From Zymoseptoria tritici IPO323 (lineage: Eukaryota; Ascomycota; Dothideomycetes; Mycosphaerellales; Mycosphaerellaceae), in assembly GCF_000219625.1 (NCBI RefSeq), contig NC_018214.1:2728001-2792000 (forward strand): a DNA stretch of 64,000 nt. The letters run 5' to 3'. Position numbers and translations under genes: made by a program. The notes beneath the pieces are model-generated. The model saw only the letters and a list, made by a program, of their open reading frames with translations, ran no database searches and was not told the DNA's origin. This document shows, piece after piece, positions 20,768 to 31,272 of the stretch; position 1 is the stretch's first letter, and each line of letters starts with the position of its first letter.

Positions 20768-23519
20768 TGTAGACATAGCAACGTTCAAATCTAGCTCCCA
20801 CTGCGTCTAGGTGCCCACCAGAGCCATTGAATCGATCATATACCCACGAGACGCGTCAAGAGCGTGGAGACAAGGACCAGAACATGAGAATCTGGCAAAT
20901 GGCGCGATTCGCTGCCGGGGAGAAGAATCCACTTGAGCTTCCACCACGTCCTGATCGCCTATCCTCCAGCTTTCACCAGTCTCGAGGACTCATGTGCAAC
21001 AAATGTCCTTCTGTCGCTCGCGCTCAACTCTTGTGGGATCAACCCGAGCGTATGTTGGAATGGCCGTCCCTTCTGCTGCAGGTCGGGTTCCACCTCAAGT
21101 TGTCCTCAACAACCGCTTCAATCATGGCTTCGATCCAACCGAGCCTGCACGCCTCAAGCATCCCAAGTCGGCCAAGGAGGAAGATCAGCCGGTTTTCTCA
21201 CAGGGATTCCTGCGGTCGGTCTGTGAGGAGCTCAAAGCTGGGCGGACATCTGGTCCCGCGGCGTTGAAGATTCGTCGCCTCGTCGCCGAGATCAGCTGCC
21301 GGTGATCAACAACCTGCTCCTAACCCAGCTCCCCATCAGCGGGCTCTTCGACCCCGCATGAGGAACCGTCACGCTCTCCAACCCGCAGTGGCGATCCCTA
21401 CCAACAACGTCGGCCATACCCACAACCATCCCATCGCAGTCGCGCCCACCGCAGCAGTCGCCCAGCCCGCTGCTGGACCAAACCAATGGCCTCTGCGGCC
21501 ACACAACTGCGACACGACTCACACCCGAATCGACCGATTCCTCTATATCTGTCGCTCCAGCCTCAATAAGAGGCGCCAACGCAAGGACCAGAACGGTCGT
21601 GACGACAAGAGCGGATTATGTGATTACAGTGGTCTTCCTCGGCTCCCCATCTGCCAGGCCTTCTGGAAGAACTGTCTCGGCAAGGGCCCACCGTGTCCGT
21701 TTGGGACGCAGATTGGCAGTCGGCATCGGCACCCAGGAATCAACGCAAAGATGGTCATCCACGAGAGAGTGAACTGTCGCAAGGCATGTGAAGACCGTTG
21801 CATCAAGGTCTAATACAGTCACAGTTACTTGGACCATCGTAACGTCACTTACGCCCACAATCCTCCCGCTGCAGTCACTTAGCCCGCCCACAAGGCTTTT
21901 GGGCGTCCATGTACGATCAAGCAACCTGGCACTCCAAAGTGCATTTACGCCTGAATGAGCTGGTAAGGCGGCGTACATGTACCCTTATTGAACCTGCAAT
22001 ACTAGCGTACATGTATATGCACGGCTACGAAGGCGTGCTGACGAGTCATATGTACGACTACGAAGTCTTGCCTGTACGAAGATGGTGGCGTTGTACATGT
22101 ACGATTAACCAAGCCGGCATGCCGAAGTGTCTGTACGACTAGCCTGGGCCGCATATGCAGGCAATGTACGGTCGTCAAGCTGATGGGAAAGTTTGTTCGT
22201 GCAAGCCTGTTTGAAATTCTCGTTCGGGCGCGGTGTCAGATGCCTGCTGAGGATTGCAATGGTTTGTCTTTTGCGCTTTAGGTGTGGCGCATGACATATG
22301 TTACTGTTGCCTTTCATACATGATTTCCCAGCTCGTGCGCCTTTCTAGCTCAGGCTATCGTCCTTCCAGCAGCCGGGAATTCCCACGATCCCGAAGCTGA
22401 TGAAACTGGCCAGCATGAGCGCATGACCCTCTCCGCCGCCTTCCATTCGCATCTCAAAGCGAAGAAGGAGACTGTTGCGTGTCATCATATCCAGGACCTT
22501 TCAGATCAGCAAGAGTTTCCAAGTCCACCCATGCCATAGCTCGACTCCAATCGCCACTTCGGCCACGACCACATCTTCTTCATCGACGACGGCGGCGGTC
22601 AACTCATCTCCACCTGACTGAGTCACCGACCGTACTCAGCATTAACCAACGAGCTGCAGTCGTTCTGCCCGGCAACACTGGAAATAGCAGGCCGTCTCTT
22701 GCCAGAAGCTCCTGTACAGTCATGACACCTGGTCCACCTCCTTTCCTGACCATACGTCGTTGCATCCTGACCTAGAGGAGCAAGACGTGCGACGCAGGGT
22801 GAGGGGAGAGCTGTGAGATAGTTGGGACCGTGAGACGGTTCGGTGACGCAGAGGCTGCATGTGGATGAGAACGAGTCGAAGGCTCGAAGGCAGCCAAGAG
22901 CGATCGAGGATGTACCATGAAGAAAGTATTCAAAATGTCCGTTCTTGTCCACTGTCAATGGAACATTTTCCACACTTTCCAAAGAGGTGCTTTTCGTGTC
23001 GAACACTCTTCAGTAGCGGGTGCCGTAAGAGATCCCGTACAAGCTGAAAAGATGAACCTTGGAAGTTGCGTTGAGTGCTAGCGTGGTTAGTAAGCTGAAA
23101 AGGGGTGGGCAGAACATCCATCACATGCAAACATTGTGCGCACTTCACCACCTTTTTATCAACACACATCTTCCTTCGGATCTCGCAGCGCGCCGCGCGC
23201 ATTTCTTGTCTCGACACCGACCGCCTTCGTACATTCGATCAAGATCATCAGCACCATCGAGACCATCTCATAATCTTACAGAGCCGATACCGTTCGCCAG
23301 CTGCAACCTGCAAAATCGACCTTCCACATTGCGCCACATGACCAGAACTTCAAAGTCCGGCAGTAAGAAGACAAATACAAACGAGATTACAGCGCCAGTA
23401 CAAATAAGAAGTGCCCTGCGAAGGTACGCTTCCAGCTCTAGTCGCACCCAGAAGTGAACATGCGTGGAAGGCTGACAAGACTCCAGGCGAAGCGCGGTCA
23501 AAGCCCAAGACTTGACAGC
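20768..23519. other. Gene-poor region
   Basis: No complete gene can be supported. A protein-like frame at about 21085-21300 (GRVPPQVVLNNRFNHGF then EEDQPVFSQGFLRSVCEEL) may be another decayed gene remnant. A cluster of TGTAC motifs (listed separately) lies at 21905-22175. The last 400 bp are the upstream region of the first Gag-like/F-box-like paralogue. Confidence 0.45.
21905..22175. repeat. Cluster of TGTAC/GTACATGTAC motifs
   Basis: TGTACGA-type or palindromic GTACATGTAC motifs occur at about 21909, 21973, 22008, 22050, 22073, 22093, 22132 and 22165, spaced about 20-65 bp, several followed by CTACGAAG. This may be a strongly decayed short tandem repeat or a cluster of binding sites. No gene is adjacent. 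Confidence 0.4.
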
Positions 23520-24823
23520 ATGACGGAATTCAATCTATCATGGCGTGATAGAGCGGATTTCAAGACCGGAGACAGTGAGCTCAGCGACCTGCTCTACCAC
23601 GGTTGTGATTTCGCAAAATGGACAGCAAAGACCGATGCCGCGCTAAGAAGGCTAGGCCTTGCTAGCTTTGTGTCATCACCTGAGACGATTAGACGACACA
23701 GAACGGACCAAGCAAGAGCGAAGGCCGCCATCCTTACTCGCGTTGATCCCTCCGTCGCGTCGAGCATCCGGAGCGACTCATATAGCGCACCACACCACTA
23801 TCCAGTCCGTCAATTGTGGAGAGACTTGGAACGACTTTCGCAACCGTTCCGCCTGATGGATCTGCCCTCCGAACTCAGAGTCAAGATCTTTGCCTTTGTC
23901 CCTTTGGGTCGTTCTCTCGGTCGTTCTCTCGGCGGCACCAAACTTGTGTCCGAAATGCCGCCCCTTCTCGCAGTCTGCCGTACCCTTCGCAAGGAAGCTC
24001 TGCCCTTGTTCTACTCGCGATCTACCTTCAGCGAGTCCTGCCTCGATGAGATGTCCGGCAGCACCATTCCGGAACTACGGAACAGACTTCGAAGATGGAC
24101 CCAGGGTCTGCCCGCCGGAATGTTGCAGCACCTTCGATCTTTCACGCTGGGTTTCGGAAAGTATGAGCCCGGCTCTGGCCCACATTTCGAACACGTCGAA
24201 GTCGAATTCAGCTTCTGCCCAAAGACAGGACTCACTATTGCCAATGGGTCGTGGACTGGGCTCACTACAAAGTCCCTGGAGCAGTGCCCTTCATGGTGTG
24301 GTTACCGGTAAAAATAGGTCGTCACCACCACCAACCACCAAGCCGGAGGCTCGCACCAACTCCACCGCCAAGTGGACTATTGTTAGTCATCATTTGGGGG
24401 CCAAAATGTGGCTTTTGTAGCAGCGACGACAACATCGTTCCGCAGCCCTCGAAAGGGTCGCAAATCGATCTCGTAGGCTTACTTACTACTGTCGCAAAGA
24501 GAGTGCTTCCATTCCACGCTTCTCGACCTCGCTGTCGCCGTTCTTACTATTTCTGTTGGTTACCGGTATAGAATCTATCTCGCACCAAAACCAACTAAGA
24601 GACCGGCGAGGCCTCACCATACCAACTGGTAACCGTATAAACCACCACCAGCAACCAAGCTAACCACACCATGAAGAGCACTGCCCTGGAGACGCTTCGC
24701 GAGGCAGTATCTCGGGTCGAACAATACCGCAGCGTCACTTCGCTGCAGGGCGAGGTGCTTGTCATGGTAGTCCTGGATGCGATTAAGCTTCTTGAGAATG
24801 AAGAGCTGAAGCCCTGGCTGTAA
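23520..24823 (+). pseudogene. Gag-like/F-box-like (2EXR-type) paralogue 1, split by an insertion
   Basis: The 5' part runs 23520 to a stop at 24311. It holds the family N-terminal segment (ELSDLLYHGCDFAKW, LRRLGLASFV, then an Ala-rich helix AKAAILTRVDPSV), the linker QPFRLMDLPSELRVKIFAF, the 2EXR-like PPLLAVCRTLRKEALPLFY, and LQHLRSFTLGF. The 3' part, 24671-24823, encodes 50 aa including ETLREAVSRVEQYRSVTSLQ and GEVLVMVVLDAIKLLE. This matches the C-terminus of paralogue 2 (SLARLEKYREVTSLRGEVLV) almost position for position. Between them sits a 368-bp element (24299-24666), which adds a premature stop. I read it as a gene recently broken by transposition. A very long retained intron is the alternative. 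Original role unknown. Confidence 0.6.
24299..24666 (+). mobile_element. Short non-autonomous element, copy A (about 368 bp)
   Basis: Boundaries TGGTTACCGGTA..TAACCA form short terminal inverted repeats (TGGTTA/TAACCA, with GGTTACC again just inside both ends). A second copy lies at 60562-60942 in inverted orientation; the two match along their whole length (GGTTACCGGT, GGGGCCAAAATG, GACCTCGCTG, GCCGGC.AGG, CT.GTAACCG), with C-to-T differences in copy B. No coding capacity. Instead of a direct target duplication, the host sequence abutting the left end (24270-24298) recurs in inverted form at the right end (24667-24697), about 27 of 31 bases alike. Confidence 0.6.
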
Positions 24824-26196
24824 GATCCGTCCGAATAGGATGTCGGGAACATGGACAGAGGGTATCGCACAAAGTCTCACGACTGCTGCATCTCTCCACA
24901 GGGGCGGCGGAGCACAGGATAGAGTAGAGTACCGGTGCGAGATACAAATAGTCAAAGCGGAGGAGAAGGTTATGGCTAAAATCCACCGTCAAAGTCCATA
25001 GCGCAGCGATGGCTGAGGACTGGAAAGTGCGTGATTCGAGCGGGAAATAAAATCATGGTCGTCTTACCGTCTCACCGTAGGTTTCATACTCACTCTCGAG
25101 CATTTCTCGTGTCAAGGACAATCGGCGGCAAGCGCGGCATCCGTCCACCTGGACGAGTCGAACCAACCCATCTCGAATGTTGTTCATGTACTTTACTATG
25201 CCGAGAGTTCTCCGACTTTCCATAATACACCTTGATATTAATCAGGAGGCTCGGGTAACAGGCGTGAAGAGTTCTTTGAGTCGGGCTCTATGATCGCCAG
25301 GCAAACACTTTCGAAAAAGCGCGCTTCCCACTCACAGTGGACCAATTCTTGAGATTCAAGAAATTTCTTCCGAAGAAGCCTCTCCGACAAACATGCACGA
25401 GACTCTGCTTGTAAGAGTAACGCATTGCTTTACATTACTTCGGATGTCGCTCAGGAGTAAGCTGTGCACATGCTTAGCGATGGCTCGATACAAGGAGCTT
25501 TGCTTAGCTAGAGATTAGTACGTCTGATGCTTTAGACGCTTCCACGACTCGGAGACAACGTATGTAAGATCTAGAAGTTCATGGGGCAATGAGCGTAGAA
25601 GTCAGGTCCGGGACCGGAACAGCATGAGCCGCCTGATGTAAAGAAGCATGATGGAGGACAGAACACAGGGAGCTGAAGTGCAGACCATGATAGGCCAGAC
25701 AATACGGTCCCCCAGCGCTGCTAGTGATAGGCAAAAGGTGCAGTGGAGAAAGAGCGAGATCCCGTCGCTTCCCATTGTTAGTAAGCTCCCGTCGTCTTTG
25801 CTACCATCGTAAGGTGCTCTGCAATTCGCATCAACTTCACTTCACCACCTCAAACGACTTCGCACCCGCTCGGTCTGGCAGCACTCTGCCATCACTGTAT
25901 TGTGTGATACCACGATTACCGACTTGCTCGCATCAGCCACCGCTTGGAGGCACCTAGCTCACGGTCAAGACGTGGAAAGCAGGAACGATAGACAAGGTAC
26001 AAAACATCAACGGCAAAGACACGTCAGACATCAGAGCTGCTACTGACAAAAACCAGGAGCATTAAGCATCGCCCAGACGGTCATTTCGCCCTCCATTCCC
26101 GTCGTCCATCGGTCACCATTCCATTTCGACAACTGCCGTTCGCCAGGAACCTGTCCGGCACACGATTCGCGCATCATCCGCCGCGCCCGACAGATC
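24824..26196. other. Intergenic
   Basis: No supported gene. A diverged single unit of the 61-bp repeat is visible at about 25325-25380. The last 100 bp precede paralogue 2. Confidence 0.5.
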
Positions 26197-27093
26197 ATGG
26201 CGCGCCTCGGAGACTTCGAGCTGAGCGGAATCCTCTACGCCGGCTGCGATTTCGACGCTTGGCGAGATAAGACGGACGCTTGGCTGCGATTGCGTGGACT
26301 GGAAAGCTTTGTGTCCCGTACCAAAAAAGGTGAAGGCCGATCTGGGATGGCTCAACGACTCAAGGAAAAGGCTCGCGACGCCATCTGTGAAAGAGTCGAC
26401 CGTGCCATTATCAGAAGACTTCCCACTACAATCAAGCCCGATGATCACCTACAGAACTTTTGGAAGCAGCTGGAAGAGCAGGCAAAGCCGTTCCGATTCG
26501 AAGACCTGACTCCCGAGCTGAGGTGCAAGGTGTACAGCTCGATCTTGGGCGCCGACGCATCCTACAACCTTTCGCAATGGACGCCCTCCTGCTCACTGCC
26601 AGCGATCCTTTCCGTCTGCAGTACTGTTCGTAAAGAAGCGATGCCTGTGTACTATTCATCTACGGAGTTTCGAGCCACCTGCAAGGTGTCAGGCGGCAGA
26701 GATCGGGGCATTGAGAGGACTCGAAATACGATGACAAGCTGGACGAGGAGCCTGGCTCATGGGGCTTTGCAGCATCTACGCAGTATCAATCTCTACGTTG
26801 CTGGACTTTCGCCGCGGACGACAGGACCTGTCGAGTCTTTCGGTAATCTTCTGCAGTTCAGGTTCTCGCCGATCACGGGTCTCACATGCGACGAATGGCA
26901 GTCGGCCAATCCAGAAGTCGCACTACATTACCACAAGAGCCTCAATGTGCAGGCGAAGGAGAGACTCCGGAAGTCGCTGGCGAGGCTTGAGAAGTATCGC
27001 GAGGTGACATCGTTGCGAGGTGAGGTGCTCGTGATGGCCATCGTGGACATACTCGAGCTTTTGGAGGATGGCAAGATGGAGAGAGAAGCATGA
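26197..27093 (+). CDS. Gag-like/F-box-like (2EXR-type) paralogue 2
   Basis: Single exon, 298 aa, the best-preserved plus-strand member. Residues 1-100 have the pattern of a Ty1/copia-type Gag region: ELSGILYAGCDFDAW (the G-x-D-F-x-x-W start), LRLRGLESFVS, then AICERVDRAIIRRLP and NFWKQLEEQ. Then comes the bridge AKPFRFEDLTPELRCKVYSSI, which matches the start of fungal F-box-like/2EXR proteins (normally MDLPPELRNxIY). LPAILSVCSTVRKEAMPVYY is the second conserved block of that family and LQHLRSINLYV the third. The C-terminal helix SLARLEKYREVTSLRGEVLV is shared with paralogue 1. No signal peptide or membrane segment. The Gag-like reading is inference from pattern. A substrate-receptor role is possible but unproven. 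Confidence 0.75.
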   Translation: MARLGDFELSGILYAGCDFDAWRDKTDAWLRLRGLESFVSRTKKGEGRSGMAQRLKEKARDAICERVDRAIIRRLPTTIKPDDHLQNFWKQLEEQAKPFRFEDLTPELRCKVYSSILGADASYNLSQWTPSCSLPAILSVCSTVRKEAMPVYYSSTEFRATCKVSGGRDRGIERTRNTMTSWTRSLAHGALQHLRSINLYVAGLSPRTTGPVESFGNLLQFRFSPITGLTCDEWQSANPEVALHYHKSLNVQAKERLRKSLARLEKYREVTSLRGEVLVMAIVDILELLEDGKMEREA

Positions 27094-27560
27094 GATCTTT
27101 CGCAAGGAGCAAATGAGCGATGAAGAACTTGCGCTTAGATGCAGGATCGGACGGATTGAGGAGTGTCTCGTAACGTCAATAGTGGTATTGCGATTCCAGT
27201 TCATGTCGAGGCAGAGAAGGCTTGATAAAAACGCACAACTACAAATACAGCACGCAATAGCTACGCACTCCGCTGAAATTGAGTCCATCTCCACCACTTG
27301 CGCAGTGTGAATCTTACGTTGTAAGAAGCGCCAAGCCTTTCACGTGAAAGTGCTGGGATAGAAGCGCGCTAAAGTTGGCGCTCATGTTATTTGCGCGTGT
27401 TATCTGCGCTGTGCTTTCGAGAACCCACAACTCTTCATCACCTCCTCCTCTCTCTCGACAATAAACTGCCGCGGAATCCACACCGCCGCAAAACCTCTCC
27501 CGAACAAATCACAAGACAGTTCCAGTCTCTCGTCTGCTCCCCGCACTGGCACGCGCAACG
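27094..27560. other. Intergenic between paralogues 2 and 3
   Basis: 467 bp with no supported frame; the last 100 bp are pyrimidine-rich and form the leader of paralogue 3. Confidence 0.5.
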
Positions 27561-28478
27561 ATGACCGACCTATCAAGCGCAGCGTCCATCATGGCACTTC
27601 ACTTCGCAGCCATGCAAATTCGACAGCTGGACTTGCTCGACGAGGGCAACTTCGACGCCGCCATGGCCACGATCGACTGCCTCCTCCTCGTCAAGGGCTT
27701 CGGCAAATACACCTCCGATCAGCTCGACGTATCACCCGAACGATTCGACTTTGATATCTACGCAGACGTGGTCATCGAGATAGTGCGCTCCAGAGTCAGG
27801 CCACACATTCTCGCTCGCCTTCCTCTCAACTACGACGACTCCGGCGGATACCCAACATACCCTCAATTCTTCAAGAAGCTCAAGGGCCTGGCACAGCCTT
27901 TCCGCCTGATGGATCTGCCAGCTGAGATCCGCGATCTGATCTATCAAGAGCACTTCGCCGACCTTCCCACACAGACCATCCTTCCGCAGGCTGAGCGCTC
28001 CTCCATCCCGCCTATCATGCAAACCTCCAGCGTTCTGCGCAGCGAGAGCTTCGCTTGGTACTACACTTGCTGCCAGTTCAAGGCAATCGACGTGCTTCTA
28101 CCAGGCTCTCGACAAGACTTCGGCTCCGACAACTTCAACATGCAGAATCCTAGACGTATGCACTACGATCCGAAGTACATGCAGGGCCAGCTGTTCTACT
28201 GGCTCGACGTTGTGGGAAAGGAGAATCACAAGTACTTGACTCATCTCACTTTCGGCTTTTGTCGTGAAGGAGATGATGCACGCGTGCCGCCTCGTGCTTA
28301 CGTCTTGCGCATCAACGGCAAGTCTGAGCTGGATGTGAGCACGGCTCTCAGCGCAGATGGTGGAGGAAAGTGGAGGCCAGATCCGAGACTTCGGGAGATG
28401 ATCATGAAGCATGCTCGGGAGAGTGGCAATGGAGGAGAGATGATCGTGACGGCTTCGAGCGGCTTGCCTTTCGCTTGA
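27561..28478 (+). CDS. Gag-like/F-box-like (2EXR-type) paralogue 3
   Basis: Single exon, 305 aa. The N-terminal part is more diverged: LDLLDEGNFDAAMATIDCLL keeps the G-N-F start but has lost the Trp. A helix VVIEIVRSRVRPHILARLPL matches the equivalent helix of the other members, followed by the invariant junction QPFRLMDLPAEIRDLIYQE. The second block is IPPIMQTSSVLRSESFAWYY and the third HKYLTHLTFGF. An insert of about 40 residues rich in Tyr, Met and Asn lies between them. No introns, signal peptide or membrane segment. It lies 467 bp after paralogue 2 and 376 bp before paralogue 4, all on the plus strand, as expected from tandem duplication. Starts at 27561 because the next Met codons lose part of the first helix. 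Confidence 0.75.
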   Translation: MTDLSSAASIMALHFAAMQIRQLDLLDEGNFDAAMATIDCLLLVKGFGKYTSDQLDVSPERFDFDIYADVVIEIVRSRVRPHILARLPLNYDDSGGYPTYPQFFKKLKGLAQPFRLMDLPAEIRDLIYQEHFADLPTQTILPQAERSSIPPIMQTSSVLRSESFAWYYTCCQFKAIDVLLPGSRQDFGSDNFNMQNPRRMHYDPKYMQGQLFYWLDVVGKENHKYLTHLTFGFCREGDDARVPPRAYVLRINGKSELDVSTALSADGGGKWRPDPRLREMIMKHARESGNGGEMIVTASSGLPFA

Positions 28479-28854
28479 GCGCTGCACATGGGCAGAACGG
28501 TCATCGATGGTCGGGCTCATATGGCGAATCAGGATTGGCCGCAAGATCATAAGAGTTGCAGAATGGGATCGAATATTGAATTCATGCTTTGGTCTAAGTT
28601 TAGTAGCTTTCATATGATCGAATTTCGCCTTCTCGCATCTGTCTCACATATGCAAGCACATGCGTCCAGCACGTCATTCACCTTTCCCAGTCGGCCTGTT
28701 CAAGTAACAATCTTTACATTCTCCTTCAATTCCTCTTGAACTTGAACAACAATCCTCCGTTTGCCGTCGCCAACAAAGCAAATAAGCAAACAATCGAAGC
28801 TTCTACTACCCGACAATCAATTCCAAACAACCCACAAATCCTACCACGCGCAAG
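28479..28854. other. Intergenic between paralogues 3 and 4
   Basis: 376 bp, no supported frame. AC-rich before the paralogue 4 start (AACAACAATCC, CAAACAACCCACAAATCC). Confidence 0.5.
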
Positions 28855-29667
28855 ATGAACACACAAGGGACCTACCGCCCTGGAGACCTCACAGCCAGCG
28901 GTCTGCTCTACGAAGGATCGGACTTCCACTCATGGGCCGAGAGCACATGCGCTTTGCTGCGCGTGAGGGAACTCATGCCCGCCGGCTTCACTTTTGACGC
29001 ATTGATGGCAGTGGGCTGGGCCACGGTGGACAGGAGAATTCCGAAGCAGGAAGAAGCCATGGAAGTGATTCTTGGCCGTGTCAGTCCCAACGTCCACCAA
29101 CGAATCCCCGTTCCATTCAGATTCAATACACGCGAGCTATTCATGGCACTACAGGAAGCCTCAAAGCCGTTTCGGCTCATGGACCTATCTCCTGAGTTTC
29201 GCAACCGTGTTTACCAAGCGGCACTCAACGATGCCACGCCTGACCAAGAGATTTCCATCACCAAGCCGCGGAGGTCGAAACTCCCACCACTGCTGCAACT
29301 GTCCCGCAAAGTCCGTGTAGAGCTCAGACCTCTATACTTCGGCACTAGAACGTTCAAGGTGGAGCACATCGAGTCGGAAACTGACCCAGTCAAGACGCAA
29401 CTCGAGGAATGGATGAAGCAGATCGTGCGGAGTGATGCTCAACATCTCCGACACCTGATCATTAGGCTTTCTCTCCGTCGATCACATTTGTATAGCAGTT
29501 TTCGCTTTACTCTGAGATGGTCTCCTACAAATGGCCTCAAAGTCATCCTCCTTTGTCGCTCTGTCTTGCTACTGTCAAATCTCGCTTCTTTACAGGCGCA
29601 ACTACTGCTTCCGCACGCCCAACGGTACCTGCCAGCTGATCTGTTCTCGATACAATCGCCAAAGTGA
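28855..29667 (+). CDS. Gag-like/F-box-like (2EXR-type) paralogue 4, altered C-terminus
   Basis: Single exon, 270 aa. It contains LTASGLLYEGSDFHSW (Gag-like start), LRVRELMPAG, AMEVILGRVSPNVHQRIP, the bridge SKPFRLMDLSPEFRNRVYQA, LPPLLQLSRKVRVELRPLYF and QHLRHLIIRLSL. Up to about residue 225 it aligns with paralogue 2. After SPTNGLKV the sequence changes to a hydrophobic Leu-rich tail unlike any other member, and its stop lies only two bases before the start of the next gene, a secreted-protein gene. I infer that the original 3' end was replaced by a rearrangement joining it to that gene. No introns. Confidence 0.7.
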   Translation: MNTQGTYRPGDLTASGLLYEGSDFHSWAESTCALLRVRELMPAGFTFDALMAVGWATVDRRIPKQEEAMEVILGRVSPNVHQRIPVPFRFNTRELFMALQEASKPFRLMDLSPEFRNRVYQAALNDATPDQEISITKPRRSKLPPLLQLSRKVRVELRPLYFGTRTFKVEHIESETDPVKTQLEEWMKQIVRSDAQHLRHLIIRLSLRRSHLYSSFRFTLRWSPTNGLKVILLCRSVLLLSNLASLQAQLLLPHAQRYLPADLFSIQSPK

Positions 29668-29669
29668 CC

Positions 29670-30057
29670 ATGAAGCTTTCAGCCATGCTTTCCACCGCTG
29701 CTTTGAGCGTTCTCTTTGGTCTGGCATCAGCAAGAAACAGACCGCCGACCATATACAACCAGGGAGTACGCCAACCTCCGATACAGCTAGATTCCAACAC
29801 CGCTAATCGCACCCATCAGCGCTGTCATCCCGACCCCTACTATTACACTGACGGCGTTTGCTGGAATTACGCTGGAACCGATCATCAGCCATGCGTAGGT
29901 TGCATCCAGAGACAAAGTCAGGCAAGGATTAACGACGTGTGCTCAGGCCGGCGATGCTGTTTGCCACACAGTCGAAGGCTCGCAGGAGAAAGACCATCAC
30001 ACATGCAACTTCGATCACTCCTCGGATGGGCCTACGGCTTATGCTTACTGCACCTAA
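29670..30057 (+). pseudogene. Small secreted cysteine-rich protein (effector-like), frame apparently broken
   Basis: Met at 29670 starts a clear signal peptide of about 21 residues (MKLSAMLSTAALSVLFGLAS, cleavage after ASA). A 54-nt intron at 29766-29819 (GTACGC, branch GCTAATC, CATCAG) is followed by a Cys/Tyr/Asp-rich mature part (CHPDPYYYTDGVCWNYAG). After about 29890 the Cys-rich character continues in another frame (CAQAGDAVCHTVEG, HHTCNFDHSS) ending at TAA 30055-30057. The first frame instead runs on to 30194 with Arg-rich, unlikely content. No splice signals suit the switch, so a single-base indel is likely. Small secreted Cys-rich proteins are typical candidate effectors or antimicrobial proteins of plant-associated fungi; the specific role is unknown. 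Its promoter would lie inside paralogue 4. Confidence 0.45.
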
Positions 30058-31272
30058 AACGTGCTGTCGGAGCACACTTCGTGGTCGGCTCAGTAATCAC
30101 CATCCACTATCCACCGAGCACAATAGGCGCGTACAACACTGGCGGCGACTTGGCGTTCGACGACAAGGAGCAGAGCTTGGACATGGATGAATGATTGACA
30201 CTTGCGTACATGTCTCTGTGGTCGTGGGGGGCATGCGAGTACGGGGGATCGAAAAGGTTTTCAGTGTATAGTCCGAGGAAGCATAGGAAATAGCAAACAC
30301 TCACCGATCACACTGTTGAATTTACTGTAACGTTGCACGAATGTAAGAAGGCAGGATGCTTCGGGACCTCCTGTGAGGGTTGGGAATCCTTGCTACTCAA
30401 CACCGGTGGAGTTAGCAATTTTAGATGCTCCAAACACTGCCCTGTTCTCACAACGACATGTCTGCCTTGCACGTACGCTTTCCAACCATGGACTTTCTCG
30501 CAAAGCGGAACAATGTTCAGCAACGCTAGAGATCCCGCATGTCGGACCACCGACTCCTGATCGAGAACGCAGGAGTTCCATCTCGACGTCGTCTAAGCCT
30601 TGCTCTTAGGCTGTGAACGGCCAGACTACCTGGAAGTCGACCGACTGCGCCTCGATGCTGACATGGACAAACATACCTCCCACCTCGATAGTTGAAAGAA
30701 CATGCCGGGTCTAAGGAAGGAAACGAAATAGACCGCATCGACCCCGTTACACAAAGACGTTCATCCTTCCCTTGACTAGTCGAACAGTATCTACGAGTCG
30801 TGGATATCGTCGTCCAAAACCATCTCAGACGCGGGTTGTTCTGCTTGAGCTTGAGCAAATACTGTGGAGGCCTCCCCGATCTGAAAATGATCTTGATTAC
30901 GGCGAAGGTGGGTGATCGTGCAAGCGACGTAGCTACAACTGCAGGTTTGGCTCCAGACCTCAATGTATCAAACAAGCTCTGGAAGTTTCGGTCAGCAGTA
31001 CGGAGACGAGGAGGGGTTGAGGACAACCATCGGCACGACTCACTTGAACAACATCGCAGAGACGTTGACGACCGATGCAGACGGCCAGAGATTTCAGTTG
31101 CCTAACCAGGAATTACAAAGCCTTGTCGGCGTCAACTCGCGAGCCGTCTCGCGTGTCCTCTTCGCCGCAGACCCGCTCACTCTTCTTTGACAGAACACGG
31201 CCAACGACCGTCTGCTCCGCCATGATCCCTTGACTTTCGCAACAGCGTCGCAATCATCTACGCCATCGACCT
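30058..31272. other. Intergenic
   Basis: Downstream of the secreted-protein gene and downstream of the minus-strand helicase. Open frames on both strands overlap one another and have no recognisable content. Confidence 0.5.

Noticed and set aside
22920..23000. Possible terminal inverted repeats of a transposon
   Set aside because: The similarity is to the 61-bp repeat family and there are no matching ends nearby.
30526..31026. 166-codon minus-strand open frame
   Set aside because: Arg/Ser-rich composition without motifs; nothing on either flank suggests exons.
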